Positions 35,398 through 55,245 of a stretch of DNA of 64,000 nt are shown piece after piece (the stretch's first letter is position 1; every line of letters starts with the position of its first letter). The stretch comes from Aurelia coerulea. Its lineage: Eukaryota; Cnidaria; Scyphozoa; Semaeostomeae; Ulmaridae. The stretch covers positions 15,916,501 through 15,980,500 of the forward strand of contig CM076960.1 of NCBI GenBank assembly GCA_039566865.1, written 5' to 3'. Under the pieces are notes generated by a model that was not told where the DNA came from, ran no database searches, and was given only the letters and a program-made list of their open reading frames with translations. The position numbers were made by a program, and so were the translations under genes.

Positions 35398-35811
35398 CAG
35401 CGGCGTGGCCAGGGTAAATGAAGTGGGGGGACTTAAAGGAGGGGTCTGGGGGTGAAGCTCCCAGGAAAATTTTTTGGGGCACGCCTTTTTTTTTGGCTTA
35501 GAATGCATTTCCCAATATGATCCTTGCCATTAGCGACAAGAAAACCTTGATCGTTTTGTAACAGTTATCCTATGAATCAGAGCACAAGGAAAATTTTTGA
35601 AGAAAGATCCTTTACTTCGACTTAGTATGCATCTCCCAATATCATGCTTGCCAGTGCTAAAATAATGGAAGATTTGACATTTCTCGGAAACTCCTTACCC
35701 AACCTATGCCCAGTTATTTTCTCCCCGGTTTTAGAGGAATCTCGAGGACCATCTTTCGATAAATTTGGGGGGGGGGCAATTGCCCCCATACCCCCCGTGG
35801 CCACGCCACTG
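35398..35811. mobile_element. hAT-type MITE with 8-bp target duplication ACTGATGG
   Basis: Flanked by a perfect ACTGATGG at 35,390-35,397 and 35,812-35,819. The ends are CAGCGGCGTGGCCAGG and the inverse of CAGTGGCGTGGCCACG. Inside are GGGTCTGGGGGTGAAGC and two inverted units of the 124-bp sequence that forms the satellite at 63 kb. 8-bp duplications are typical of hAT transposition. Confidence 0.88.
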
Positions 35812-38053
35812 ACTGATGGAGTATCAAAATGAGGGGTCTGGGGGCAAAGTCTCCAGGAAAATCTCTAAGGACATCCTTCTACCTTGGCTTAGAACGCTTC
35901 TTCCAATCCCATGTTTGAAGGTGCTTAAATTAAATTTCTAGCAAGTGTGACAGTAGTTTTATGAATAAGCATCCACAGGGAAATTTTGTCAATAAATATC
36001 TGTTCTTTGGCTGAAATTTTCAAAATTATTTTAGCAGTTTTTTATCAATCAACACTCTCATAAACGTTTTCGCGCAAAAGCTTTTACACTGCTACAGCAA
36101 TCTAATTTTTGCGTGCCCCCAAAGTGGAGGCCTTGACAAAGTTTTTCCTGGAAAATTTTTGAAACTGACAGCCTTATTTTGGCTTAGAACGATTCTCCCA
36201 GTCATTTTATAGCATTTTTCAGAGAGTTTTACCCTACACTACCAAAACTCTACTATTTTCTTTGAAAGAATCTCTAGAACCATCTTTTGACAGAAATTGA
36301 CCGGGTCTTTACCGTATCTTCACTCTCGACTGTATTAATTTCTTTGATCAAGTTCACTGACACGGAAGGATTCAAATGTGAAGTGAGATGTCCATTATTC
36401 AATAATGCAGATCTAATAAAGAAGTTCCTAATTTCACAAAAGGGGCCCTTTTCTAGCAAAAATGGGGCCCTTTTTGTACAATTTTGAGGGGGGGGCCGGT
36501 GGGCCAGTCCGCCACTGAGTGGGGAGGCATCTGGAGAACAGTGGGGGGGATACCATGATGTGTGTGGTGTGTGGTGAGGCATCATCAGTATAGTAGGGGG
36601 ATATTCAGAACAGAAAGGGGGGTTGCCAGGGTAGTTACTAGGGGGCCCAGGGCCTCTGTGGGCCAGCAAGAAATAAGGTATGTGTTTTTCTTTGTTGTAG
36701 TTTTCTTTCAGGAACGTTTTCAGGCCTGCAGGCCCACTGAGATTCTGAGAAAAATCTAACAGCAGTGTCTTACCAGTGCATAGGGGGGGGCGTGACCCAA
36801 GGATAAAAGTGCGTGCTGCCCGGCCTCTCTCTCGACGGCCCTGGGGGTAAACACTCATGTTATTAAAGGCTTCCTTGCGCAACTATGAACAGCAGCTTTG
36901 TAACAGAAAGCAACGTCAAGAAGCAACAAATTCTTTCCCAAGCAATCACTCGGTACGACGGCGGGCCAGGTCGGCGCCGCAGGCGCCGACCGGCAAGCCT
37001 ATTCCAACTATTTTTTGGGATTCATTACTACGCACAATCTACGGTTTTGCATTAATTGATCACGACGTTCATCATAGTAAGACGCAAATTAGCAATAATG
37101 GTTACTTAATTTCGTACATAATTCATCGTTCTGTTTGGTTTTGTGACGTTCAGAAAACGTCCTCTCTGTTCAAGAACTTACATCACAAAAGCTTCAAACG
37201 AAAAAGGAAAACAATTATGTTGGCCTAAAAAATGGAAAAGACCGAAAAGATATCCAGTCATAGCTATTTTCTAATGCTGTAAGTGAAATGAAACAAGGTA
37301 GTTTCAATATGATTATTACATCATGTAAAATGTTAATACTTTATATAAAACTATAGCTATCATAAAAGCTATTTCAAAAAGTTTTATAATTGTTGAGGCT
37401 GTGGCTAGACGTGCTTTATGCTTTAAGCAGAATATATCTCATCTTTGAAAGGTTACGGTTGCAAGAAATTTTTCAGCACAGCTACGCAAATGGAATATAA
37501 ATTGTTTGACGAGTTAGCATGATGTTTAGGAGGGCATGGTAATTCTAGAAAGACTTTGATTAGATTTCTTGTTGCAAATAAAGTCAACCTGGTATACTTT
37601 CTTGATTTTTCGCAAACAAAATGACATTATCAGCCAGTCCCACAAAATGGTCGCTAACTTGAAAATGAAATAAAATTGTTTAGCCACATATGCTTCATCA
37701 TTCAGCAGTGTAATTCATTTGTTAGCAATAAAATTTGTCACTTTGATATTAAGAGAATCGATCACCAGAAGATGTGAGATGAAAATAGAGCACATTTAAA
37801 AAAGACCAGAAACATGCTATCAGTTAAACATGATATTTTGCATGATTTGATTGGTTAACCTTTGACAAGCAACAAAAGAGTGGCTCGAACCACCTTTAAG
37901 GTGGTCAATTCTCTTCAATTGTGAACTCATCCAAACATTCCTGCCCTATGTGTGTGTGTTAGGTACCATCAAGTCGCTGGCGACTTCTGGCGACGGGGCG
38001 ACCCTCTGAACTAACAATCTCCATTCTGTTCTGTTCATTGCTTTTTCATTAAG

Positions 38054-38059
38054 TTTATT
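38054..38059 (-). terminator. Candidate poly(A) signal AATAAA of the acidic-tail gene
   Basis: AATAAA on the minus strand about 280 bases after the TAA at 38,340. It is the closest canonical hexamer that I see downstream; use is not shown. Confidence 0.35.
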
Positions 38060-38339
38060 CCTGCCCTATACTCCTTAGTTAATAAATTCTTCATCGTGGA
38101 ACTCATAATACATTACTGAAGTTTCTACTCTATCTATGATGTAGACCTGCCCCAAGTCAATTTCGTCAACTGTAATAAATCTAACCGAAAAGTAAATAGA
38201 CTTGGGGAAAGTCTATCTATAACTCTAAAATTCTATCTATCTGTCTATAAGGCGAAAACGCGAAAAAACGTAACTTAGCTTGGCTTTTTAACTTTGTTAA
38301 CAACTAAGTTTAATCCAATTCCTCTCTCTCAATAAAGTT

Positions 38340-46643
<8,304 letters not shown>

Positions 46644-47184
46644 CTGAAAAGAGATAGAAATTTTGCTCAATTTGCCATCAGAAACAAAATGCTTTGCAAA
46701 CGGGGATTGTTTCTTTTTTTTGTTCGTAGTTAAGTCTAGTTTATATAAATGTATTTTTTCAATTTTTTTAAGGGTTGACATTTTATTTTGCTCCTCTTCG
46801 TATCGTAGTCGTAGTGTTGTAAAATAGGTTAAGTAATGTAGGTAGTAATTTATCATGTAAATTTTAAGATGGAATATAAAAAAAGATAGAAAGCAAGATA
46901 TTTTGATCCCAACCCTCAAACGAAAAAATCTGCAAAACTTTGGCAGCTGGTCTACTTTCTTTTATTGCAGAATATCACAAATATCCAACAATGTCTAAAA
47001 AGTATAAAAAGCAGAAATGTTTGGTTTTTTTATTGCAAACGAAGTAAAAAGGGGTTTTGAAAGCATTCTGCTACTTACTGAGTTCGCCAAAGAATGAACC
47101 TAAAGCCTTCTCAATGTTTCCAGAGCTATAGATATAGAGACCCTGTAAAAGCCTGTACCAAACTATCACATTCGATGGCAGTCC

Positions 47185-47460
47185 CTTACCAGTCGAATGA
47201 TACACCTGCCGAAATTCGTGAGCTACCGACATTTATCGTTTTAAAAAACAACCTAAAAGCATAGACTGTTTAAAACGCGTCTGCAGAGCTAGACTCTCAA
47301 ACACAACTCCCTGGAAGAACAACAATGATTAAGTTTTATAGGGGCTGTAGGTTTTTATTCTAAAAATTGATGTAGGTTTGATGTAGGATGGGGCTGCAGG
47401 TTTTTATCTTAATTTGCTAAAGGGTTAATTTGTGTATAAAGAATATTAAATGAAATAAAT
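47185..47460 (+). mobile_element. Decayed LINE 3' fragment
   Basis: Plus-strand frame reads NDTPAEIREL then PTFI before breaking, which matches the C-terminal AWNEIPIEIREI motif of the 59-62 kb LINE. The downstream ACACAACTCCCTGGAAGA matches the same 3' region. Several stops and frameshifts show that it is old. Confidence 0.65.
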
Positions 47461-47499
47461 GAAATAGTGGCAAACGAAGCAGCAAAGAAAATGATGCCA

Positions 47500-48160
47500 A
47501 ATGTCCTGTGCAAACTTTGTCAATCAAATGTTATCGACGAAATTCGTGTCTTTAGAGCCTTCTTCAAATCACTTTCGAAGCTCAGTTGTCGAAATTCCTC
47601 AAGAACAACGCCTTGTAACTGGAAATCTTCTTACAAAATATAGATTGGATGGCCTCGAAAGAAAAGGTAAAGGAAAAGAATGGAAAATGTCCTGAACATG
47701 CAAACCTTTTCAAATAAACTTTATCGATGAAATAACTTTGTCTTGGGAACCGTTTTCGAATACCTTTACAATCTTCTGCTGTACTGTTAACTTCTCCAAC
47801 CATAAACAGATAAGAACTTCTCTCGGTTGATCAAATTCCTCCAGAACAACGTCTTCAATTGGAAAGTTCTCGAAAGAATTATAATTTGATGTCCTGAAAA
47901 GAAATGGTAAAAGAAAACAATGGAAAATGTCTCAAACATGCAAACCTTTTCAAACAAACTGTCGCAAACTTTATCGACGAAAAAATGTTGTTTTTCAGAG
48001 CCTTTTCGAATTCCTCGCGAATCTCTTGCTACTTCTGCTGTACCAGGCTGTACTGTTCTCCAAGCGAAAACAGAGCTCCCTCAGTTGCTCAAATTCCTCG
48101 CAAAACCACGTCTCCAAAAGCAGAGATCTCTCTAAACAAACTACCCATAATTAAACAGAT
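47500..48160. repeat. Tandem repeat with exon-like units on the minus strand, period about 240 bp
   Basis: CAAACCTTTTCAAA recurs at 47,701 and 47,941, and a diverged start lies near 47,510. On the minus strand each unit has TTTTACCATTTCTTTTCAG-GAC (acceptor-like) and AAAAG-GTTTGC (donor-like). One frame reads ENFPIEDVVLEEFDQPREVL then LEKLTVQQKIVKVFENG; the neighbouring unit is frameshifted. It could be decayed repeated exons. Confidence 0.6.
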
Positions 48161-48199
48161 CGATATAACTGAGAACCTCACCTAAATAATCCTGTCTTT

Positions 48200-50180
48200 G
48201 AGAAATGTTTGTTTCGTTGTCGTTCAGCCTTGATTGATCCTATTACAAAATTCTTGATCTGGAAAACGTGTGCTTTGCCTCGACCACAATTCCTGCTGTG
48301 AAAGAGAGAACAGAAAACAAATCTGTGCTGAAGTTCGCAGATATATTCTCTTGCTTTAGGCCAATTATTTCACCAAAACACAAAGCTTGTTCTTGGAGTT
48401 TAGTCGCAGTCTCTTGAGAGAACCACGGAGGTGTGAAACGAGTCAAATTCGTGTGACTTTTATCGCGTCAGTTCGCTCTCGACAATTCCAAATGTCACCT
48501 TAGGAATTTCATTATGTTCTGTATGGATTTTGTCTTTATAAATAATTGTTCATTCCTTTTATTCTCGACTTGCGAAAATAATTGGGTTAAATTCATGGTT
48601 TTTTTGTTAGATATTTTCTTTTATTCTTATTGAGCTCAAGGATAAACTCTTGAAGGCCTTTTGTCACTATCAGTGTTATCCCACGATGAAAGCAAACAGC
48701 TCCGTCTATTGAAGTTTATTTTCGATTTGGCGTCGATTTAAAACCTTGCCGATACTTTTTGAATGTGGAAGTGGAAGAGAAGTCTGACTTGTTTTGACTC
48801 GTTTTTGTTCGGGAGATTTGTATTCATTGCTACCTACACTTCTTTACAGTTTTTTTTTGGATGGATGTGGACGTGGTGTGGATGGTCCCCCAAGGTCGCT
48901 CAAGGCTGCTAACAAGAAATAATTTCAAAACACAAATATACATAGTGAGAAGATGGAGGCACTATGATGGAGGCGAAGAAACGAGACTTTGAATTAGCAC
49001 ATAGAAATCGACAATAATAAAATTTCACCTTCAAATGTTAGTCACTTTGCCTCCATTTTCTCACTAACTTTTTGTATTTAGTATCTCACCTACACGTTTT
49101 CTTTTATAAGAAACTGGTTTATAAGAAACTAGTACTACCTACTACGATGACAAAAAATTTAAGAAACTCTAGTACTACGCTCAAGAACAGTTAAGAAACT
49201 CTAAAACTTTATTTCTGTATGTCTCTCTTATTCTAGGTCTCTCTAACAAAGGTACATTCGTCTTTTCTTGACTTTTAACTCTGCAAACTTGGTAAATTTT
49301 TGCCTTGATGTGCATGGCTTCTTCTTGATGACAATGTCAATGCAAATGGAAGCCCTTTCTCGAGAAGAAGGCTCAACTTCGAACAATACCGCAATTTTAG
49401 GCCCAAAAAAATAAGAAACTAATTAAGAAACTTTTACTACTAAAACACCGAAATTTTCATGCGAAATTAAGAAACTTTTAGTACTTAGTGCTGATCCAAG
49501 TTTCTTATAAAAAAACGTGTACCAAATATATACAAAGGGGGTGGGGTACATATAGGTTACGGCGGCTCACTACTGATAGAAATTTTATACTGATACACAC
49601 ACTTGGTGTCCTGTCGCTCATGCACACAACCGTTCTGCATGAAATACACATAGATAACCAACCATCAACGATATATCTTTTATTGCAGTCTACAAGATTG
49701 TGGCCTGCTGAAGATATAATCCTTTAAGCTACACCGCAATGAGGATAAGGAACTTCAAATTTTTGATTTTGAGAAACTTTTTGTCAATTTGAAGCTAATT
49801 TTTCCTGCTTACAGCCAAATTTAAGTTATTCTTTTTGCATCTAGTGTTTATGCTAGTTTTATAGGTATTATTGCATTGAGTTTTGCAGGCTTTGGATACT
49901 TCAGAAAGTTTATCAAGGCAACAGCTTGTGCGAATGTGCGAAGCTCGAATCTGAACAATGTATCTTCTTGACCGACCTTATCATGAAGAAAGTTACAGTT
50001 ACTGCCTACGACTAATTGAAATCGCTAAATCTAATAAGGACACATAGTAAAATATTTGTCTTTTGTATCAGTTTTGACCTTTAAAGCCTTGTAGAATTTA
50101 GCGAAAGTTTTCCTAAGTTAACGCAGTTTGTTCACAGTTGAAGAACACTCAAAAAATCTTTAGTGTTGTGAAAACGTAGG
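48200..50180. other. Intron or intergenic stretch, no feature recognised
   Basis: A-rich segments with repeated AAGAAACT (49.1-49.5 kb), but no gene, RNA gene or transposon end seen. Confidence 0.5.
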
Positions 50181-50187
50181 TGCAAAA

Positions 50188-50246
50188 ATGCTTCAATGTT
50201 TGTAGTGAAATGACATGATGTCATTTCACTACAAACATTGAAGCAT
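50188..50246. repeat. Perfect hairpin, 28-bp arms, 3-base loop
   Basis: ATGCTTCAATGTTTGTAGTG... pairs without mismatch with ...CACTACAAACATTGAAGCAT around the loop TGA. Intergenic or intronic; no neighbours of the same family seen. Confidence 0.92.
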
Positions 50247-50464
50247 ATGTAAATCTATCTTGATTATTGAACACTGTTAATTTAAAGAGCCATTTTCAGC
50301 CATGGTTCTTTCAGGCGCGCTGAAATTCGTGACTGTCTGAAAATCGAAGGATCCACACTGCATCAGCTGAACCGATAGAAAGATTTTACGCCAGTTGAAC
50401 CATTTTAGAAAATTAACTTTCCGTTTAGGACAAATTTGATTTTCAGATAGTCTGAAATGGTAGT

Positions 50465-50560
50465 GCGCCTGCAAAGGACCCTGGGTGATAATCTGAAGCT
50501 GTAGTGCGTCTGCAAAGGACCCTGGGTGACAATGGTTGCTAAGGACCCTGGGTGACAATG
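50465..50560. repeat. Short tandem repeat AAGGACCCTGGGTGACAAT
   Basis: Three copies of a 19-base core (one with GATAAT), two of them preceded by GCGTCTGCA or GCGCCTGCA. A diverged single copy is at about 44,908-44,930. Confidence 0.75.
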
Positions 50561-50831
50561 GGATGCAATATCAACCTCGTCCCCAGGGCCTTTTGAAAAT
50601 CAGTGAACATTTTAATACGCTAAATTACAGTCAAAATGCGCGACAGACGATCACGAAAAATATGGCATTGAAGGCCACTTGAAATAGAGGTATTCTATGA
50701 AAGAGTCTGGATCGAGCAATATTCTTATACACTTTCATGTAAAAGGGTTCAATTGAGTGGCATATAGCTATTGTGCACATTTGAACATTCTACAAAATGC
50801 ATCAAAATATCGTTCGATTCCATGTATTTAG

Positions 50832-50881
50832 TACCCTGGGTACCAGACTCTCTAACATTAGAGAGTCTGGTACCCAGGGTA
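50832..50881. repeat. Perfect palindrome, 24-bp arms, 2-base loop
   Basis: TACCCTGGGTACCAGACTCT... and its exact inverse around CA. The inner CAGACTC motif is shared with the hairpin at 43,731. Confidence 0.93.
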
Positions 50882-51139
50882 TGTCTTTAGCCAAAAGATC
50901 AAGTTCGATTTTCGATAGAATCACTGACTGTTGACTCCATTGTAGAACGCAATGCTGAATGCATCTCGTTCAAATGTCTCCCGATGTCATCTTTTCCGTA
51001 ATCGTATATTTGATTTAGATGTTGTCGAAAAACTTACGAAGTTGAAGGTGAAGTTGCGGTTTTTGGCTCCAAGCGCTGGGATCGCAGAAGTAGAGTAGGC
51101 CTAATTGAGTCCGCAACCCCTTGTCATGACGCTAAAGTG

Positions 51140-51222
51140 GTGGGGCTCTACCGGGTATTGAACCCTGTCCGCCTGACTGTTCTGGCTGTAAAGTCAGTGG
51201 ATTACACCACTGCGCCACAACA
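51140..51222 (-). repeat. tRNA-derived SINE head
   Basis: Minus strand has an A-box-like TGGCGCAGTGG (51,217-51,207) and a B-box GGTTCAATACC (51,164-51,154) at tRNA-like spacing. The anticodon arm is not foldable into a normal tRNA, so it is a SINE promoter, not a tRNA gene. Related pieces are at 63,601-63,655 and 53,866-53,900. Confidence 0.72.
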
Positions 51223-51302
51223 CCTTCACTTTATACTTTTGTAATAAGAAGAGCCAGACAGTCAGGCAGCCTCCAAGCTGTGGGAAAGACCAGGTAGTTT
51301 TG

Positions 51303-51625
51303 CCCCGGGGGGGTTACTTGACCAGGGTTTGGTCGGGGACGTGCCATCGAAGCTTCAAAAACATACCCGTTCCTTATACCAATTTTCCGAAAAAGCATAC
51401 CCGACTTAATACCAATTTTCCGAAAAAGTATGCCCGACCTTATGCTAATTTTCCGAAAATGCATATCCGACCTTACATTTATACCAAAATCTTAAAAATC
51501 GATACCGTTCCTTATACCAAAATTGCGAAAATCGATACCGTTTCTTATACCAAAATCACGAAAATCGATACCCTTCCCTATGGCACGTCCCCGTACCCAA
51601 AATATGTGTAGTACCTCCCCCGGGA
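51303..51625. mobile_element. MITE with CCCCGGGGGGG ends and internal 30-bp minisatellite
   Basis: Ends CCCCGGGGGGGTTACT and AGTACCTCCCCCGGG. An inner inversion is GGGGACGTGCCAT / ATGGCACGTCCCC. Between them a unit of about 30 bases (CTTATACCAATTTTCCGAAA and relatives) recurs about seven times, with two variants. Confidence 0.8.
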
Positions 51626-51742
51626 GTTTTGCTTCCTATACAGAAATTTCAGCTTGCCATTTATTTTTCCAAGCATCTTAGTTGTCATTGATTCCCCAGA
51701 GAGATTTTCATCTAAAACACATCCCAGCTCTTTAGCTTAACC

Positions 51743-52309
51743 CTATCTCACCTGGGCGTTTTGAAGCGGTCAATACCTGAGGGGGGTTGGATTCCACCCC
51801 CCCTCTTTTTCTTCGCTGTTATAGTAGCTACAATCTTTAAACTTGGTAAATATATACACTTTGATGCAAACAATCAAAATCACATGATTAAATCAAATTA
51901 TCCCTATTGTTCTCGTTGCTATGACAATAAGAAGATTTTAAGTTATGATTATCATGATTGTTACCAACATGATTGAAACAATGAAATGAGGCACTAAATT
52001 GAAATTTTTTGTTTCAAATTGAGTTGGATATCATCAAATACATGTGTAAGTATAATTTTGCATATATTTGAGATTAAAATTTGCAACAATTAAAAAAAAA
52101 GTATACAAATTTTGTTGACTACACAGTAAAACATTGGTTGCCATGGCTACGAGGCTATATTTAGCATCTTGAAATTTTCATCATTTGATACAGTATAGAT
52201 ATAAAGTCAAAGTAGCGGAGTCTTGGCATCCTGCATTGCATATTATAGCATAGGCGAATAAAAGTTTGGTTGGGGGGGTGGAATCCACCCCCCCCCAGGT
52301 GAGATAGGG
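51743..52309. mobile_element. TTAA-flanked MITE family C
   Basis: Inverted ends CCCTATCTCACCTGG and CCAGGTGAGATAGGG lie between TTAA at 51,739-51,742 and TTAA at 52,310-52,313. A second inner inversion is made of GGTTGGATTCCACCCCCC and GGGGGGTGGAATCCACCCC. AT-rich and non-coding. Confidence 0.85.
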
Positions 52310-52313
52310 TTAA

Positions 52314-52610
52314 AGGGGCTACCCGTCTCCAAATTTCGGTCGAAACGGTGACTTTGAAGCTTTTGATGGGCAATAGCAAACAGACGTTTACCTGTTTTTT
52401 CGAAAATGAAGACATCATTTTGAAGATAGATCTTTGTACTTCACAGAGAAAAAATCCAAACATTAATATCTCTTACGATTGTTTGGATATAAGTGGATTT
52501 TTAAGTAGCATTTTTTGGTGGCTTGGGTGTAGCACCAAACAAACTGCAGAAAACAATGGAGAACAATGGCCATGTGCGGTGTTATCAAATTTGTTTACAG
52601 TTTAAAGTGT
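52314..52610. mobile_element. TTAA MITE family B, copy sharing its TTAA with another MITE
   Basis: Starts AGGGGCTACCCGTCTCC directly after TTAA (52,310-52,313). It contains GTGGCTTGGGTG and CCAAACAAACTGCAGA as in the other copies. The right terminal repeat is missing and the sequence passes into the duplicated segment 52,612-53,135. Confidence 0.72.
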
Positions 52611-52611
52611 C

Positions 52612-53135
52612 GTGCTGTAATACGGCCAATTTTGGCACAAGGATTTCCCTGGTAAGAATCTCTAGCTTTAGATTTAGGCCCTTTTGGAAGAATTCACTTA
52701 GGCCCTATTGCGTCATTTTGAGTAAACCCCGGGTGTCGTCTATTACGTGTCACTATCTGCATTGAAATAGACATCAACATTTAGAACATTCTAGAATATT
52801 CCTTTGTTTTAGAGATGAGATACTTTTCTGTATAAGTAGTGCCCGTATCGTTAGATTCGAGGAACAGCAATGGATTAGAAAGGCTACTGTCGGACGAAAT
52901 AGTTCTGGGCGCAAGAGGCTTGTGAAAGCTCTTGTTGCACAAATTGTTAGGTGTCATGAGGTTGGCATGCTAAGGCTTCGGAGAAGCCACCAGAATCACT
53001 TTAGCCTTTGGATTTAGAGTAATATGAGAGTTGAATTTTAAGATCAAGAAACAAGTGCAAAGTCTGTGTGCAATTTTTGAAGAGTGCCTGTAGCTGCTCC
53101 TGCTTCTTTGACGTCGTAAATAGAGACCTGTTTAC
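52612..53135. repeat. Duplicated 0.5-0.6 kb segment, copy 2, with heat-shock-element-like site
   Basis: Close copy of 42,825-43,440. In one plus-strand frame it stays open for about 55 codons (EQQWIRKATVGRNSSGRKRL...), but without an ATG; copy 1 is frameshifted. I do not call a gene. Confidence 0.85.
52784..52802. promoter_or_regulatory. Heat-shock-element-like site, four units
   Basis: Reads GAAcaTTCtaGAAtaTTCc, four alternating GAA/TTC units with two-base spacing, which is the textbook HSF binding pattern. TATAAGTA occurs about 30 bases downstream. Copy 1 of the repeat has only AGATTCTAGAAC. Function not shown. Confidence 0.5.
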
Positions 53136-54060
53136 AGTGCCCCCTGAGTTTAACATGCTTCCTACGGCCCTTACTGTCTCGAAAGATCAACGGACAGTCG
53201 GAAAAGAAAATGAAAACTAATAGTCAACAATTCAAACAATTTTTCCATCAGCAAACTCTAACACCTGCCAAAATATATAATTTCCCAAGTAATCTAAAAT
53301 CTGAAGTAATTTGTTGAATGTTAACAAAACTATTAAATCACTAAAAAATGTAAGCGCAAACAAGTTTGAAGATAGCTGTTTTCTAAATCGAATTGAACAG
53401 CGCAAGTTCCTTGTTGACAATATCATCTAACGCTGCTGGGTGTTTCAAAACAAAGTTTCTATGTTTGCAGCGTTAATAGGGAGGAGCATTAACCTTAATA
53501 TCTGATCATTTACTTGACTCAGAAAGAACGATTTCTAATTTAAATTTTGATACTTTGTTTTGCAAAATCTATCAATTGATTGCAGAGATATCTCCAGTTG
53601 AAGTCAGAATCGAATGCCGATCTAAACCAATGTTATCCTTCATGATAAAACAGGCCAATTGATAGCGCCAGCAAGAAAAATTTTGAAATTTACAAGCCAT
53701 GGCCTCATAGTAGATGAATATATTTGGTGGACCAATCCTGGCATGAAAATGTTTCCTGCCATCATATTGCAAACGGGCCAGCCCGCTTGCCTAGATCTCT
53801 GTTGTTATCTGCCGAGAACCCAGTCCAATCTTCTAGGTTAGCGCACTGCATATAAACCAAACCTTATTAGTGTCATGACGCTCAAGTGGTGGGGCTCTAC
53901 TCATGGGCGTAAGAGACAGAGGGTTGGGGTGGAGGGGTTACAGCCCCCCTCCAACGTTAGAAAAATCTGCAAAAAGCAACCATAATCGGCGAGAAATCCG
54001 TCTGAAGTCGGGCAAAATTTTTGTAAACAATCGATTTTTTCTCGGGCAGCCCCCCCCCCC

Positions 54061-55143
54061 AAAATCGAAGACGAACTGGATAATACTGAATCCAAAACAT
54101 CTTCGAATTGTGAACTACCTGCTGCAAAAACGCATACTGCCCCCACGCCGAAACCTTTGGAGCCTCGAAATTCTACTGGCCTAGCCAATACCCCTGCCTC
54201 ATCGGCGAATTCAATCAATGGGATGCATGAAACTGGAAATCCCCCTGAACTTATCAGTGCATTCACTACTATGGCGAATTCTGTCAATATTCTTAATGAT
54301 TTGATTCAAATCGAACGTACGAAATCCGAAAAGTTATTGACTGAAAATTTTACGTTAAAAACGCGAATTATAGAATTAGAGTCACTGGTCGAAAACATCC
54401 TTGGATCACAATCATCGGCCAACAAAAAGACCGTCATTGAGGCACCATTGTCAAAGACACAAAGAACCTTGAACATAAGAACAAACCTGATCAGTCAGTC
54501 GGATCAATACAACAAAACCGTCTCCAACATGCAAACCTCTGGTTCTCAAGCATTGGGGAATAAAATGCACAATACGGACAATGGGGAAACGTCACAGAAT
54601 TCAAAAAAGGCACGAAAAGCGAACAACAAGGGCAAAGCACACCAAAAACAACCTGAAGCTGCCAGTGTAATTGATTTAACAACAACAAATAAAACCACCG
54701 ACATAGGAGACAAAGGCCAGAAAGCAAGTAAAAGTATAAAAGTGACTATTGTCGGAGACTCACAGCTATTAAGATTGGACGAAAACAAACTTTGCAACCA
54801 ACATCGGGAAGTCAAAATCCAGGGTAAATCTGGTATGAGGCTCAACCAAGTCGTAAAGAGCACTGGTAAAACGGATAGCGATGTAATTATTGTTCATGTA
54901 GGGACAAATAATCTTAAGACATCGAGCCCGGAAGAGTTATCAACGGGTATACTCGCATCATTGAAAAAAATACAAGAAAACAACCCAGATGCAAAAATCG
55001 CCTACTCTTCCATCTTCCGCAGAAAAGACGAGCTGAATAGAATGGCAGTCACTGCCAACAAGCATGTATCTGATGAGCTCATGCTGAATGGTTTTGACTT
55101 CATAGATAACGATAACATCCTCTACAGCAACCTTGCTCGTGAT
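54061..55143 (+). CDS. LINE ORF1, N-terminal part with SGNH/GDSL esterase domain (interrupted)
   Basis: ORF1 proteins of CR1/L2-type LINEs often carry an SGNH hydrolase domain next to a coiled coil. Here a coiled-coil-like stretch (ERTKSEKLLTENFTLKTRII) and a basic, Gln/Asn-rich linker come before the esterase. Esterase block I is VTIVGDSQLLRL and block III is VHVGTNNL. The frame is open from the poly-C at 54,050, and no convincing ATG precedes the first residues. The reading frame runs past 55,143 into the inserted element, where the sequence (DIIIINFFKVG) is not ORF1. The final esterase block is found 4.26 kb further on. Confidence 0.88.
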
Positions 55144-55245
55144 ATAATAATAATTAATTTCTTTAAGGTTGGCGTGGTATATAGCACTAGGCTAATTAAT
55201 GCCAACCATTATCGATACAAAAGATGTGTAATAATGATAATCAAC

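Larger units (their letters stand above)
33220..38330. other. Region between the two host genes, rich in repeats
   Basis: The first few hundred bases above 33,214 should hold the MFAP1 promoter and 5' leader, but no TATA box or CpG cluster stands out. The rest contains the minisatellite at 34.9 kb, the hAT MITE at 35.4 kb and G-rich repeats at 36.4-36.8 kb. A perfect 10-bp-arm GC hairpin (GGTCGGCGCC-GCA-GGCGCCGACC) lies near 36,968-36,990. 37.2-38.3 kb shows nothing definite. Confidence 0.55.

Noticed and set aside
51135..51222. A functional tRNA gene on the minus strand
   Set aside because: A- and B-box matches are good, but the anticodon arm does not give a 7-base loop, and partial copies occur elsewhere, so it is a SINE head.
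54491..54863. Minus-strand open frames opposite LINE ORF1
   Set aside because: No splice or domain support; they are antisense shadows of the esterase ORF1.
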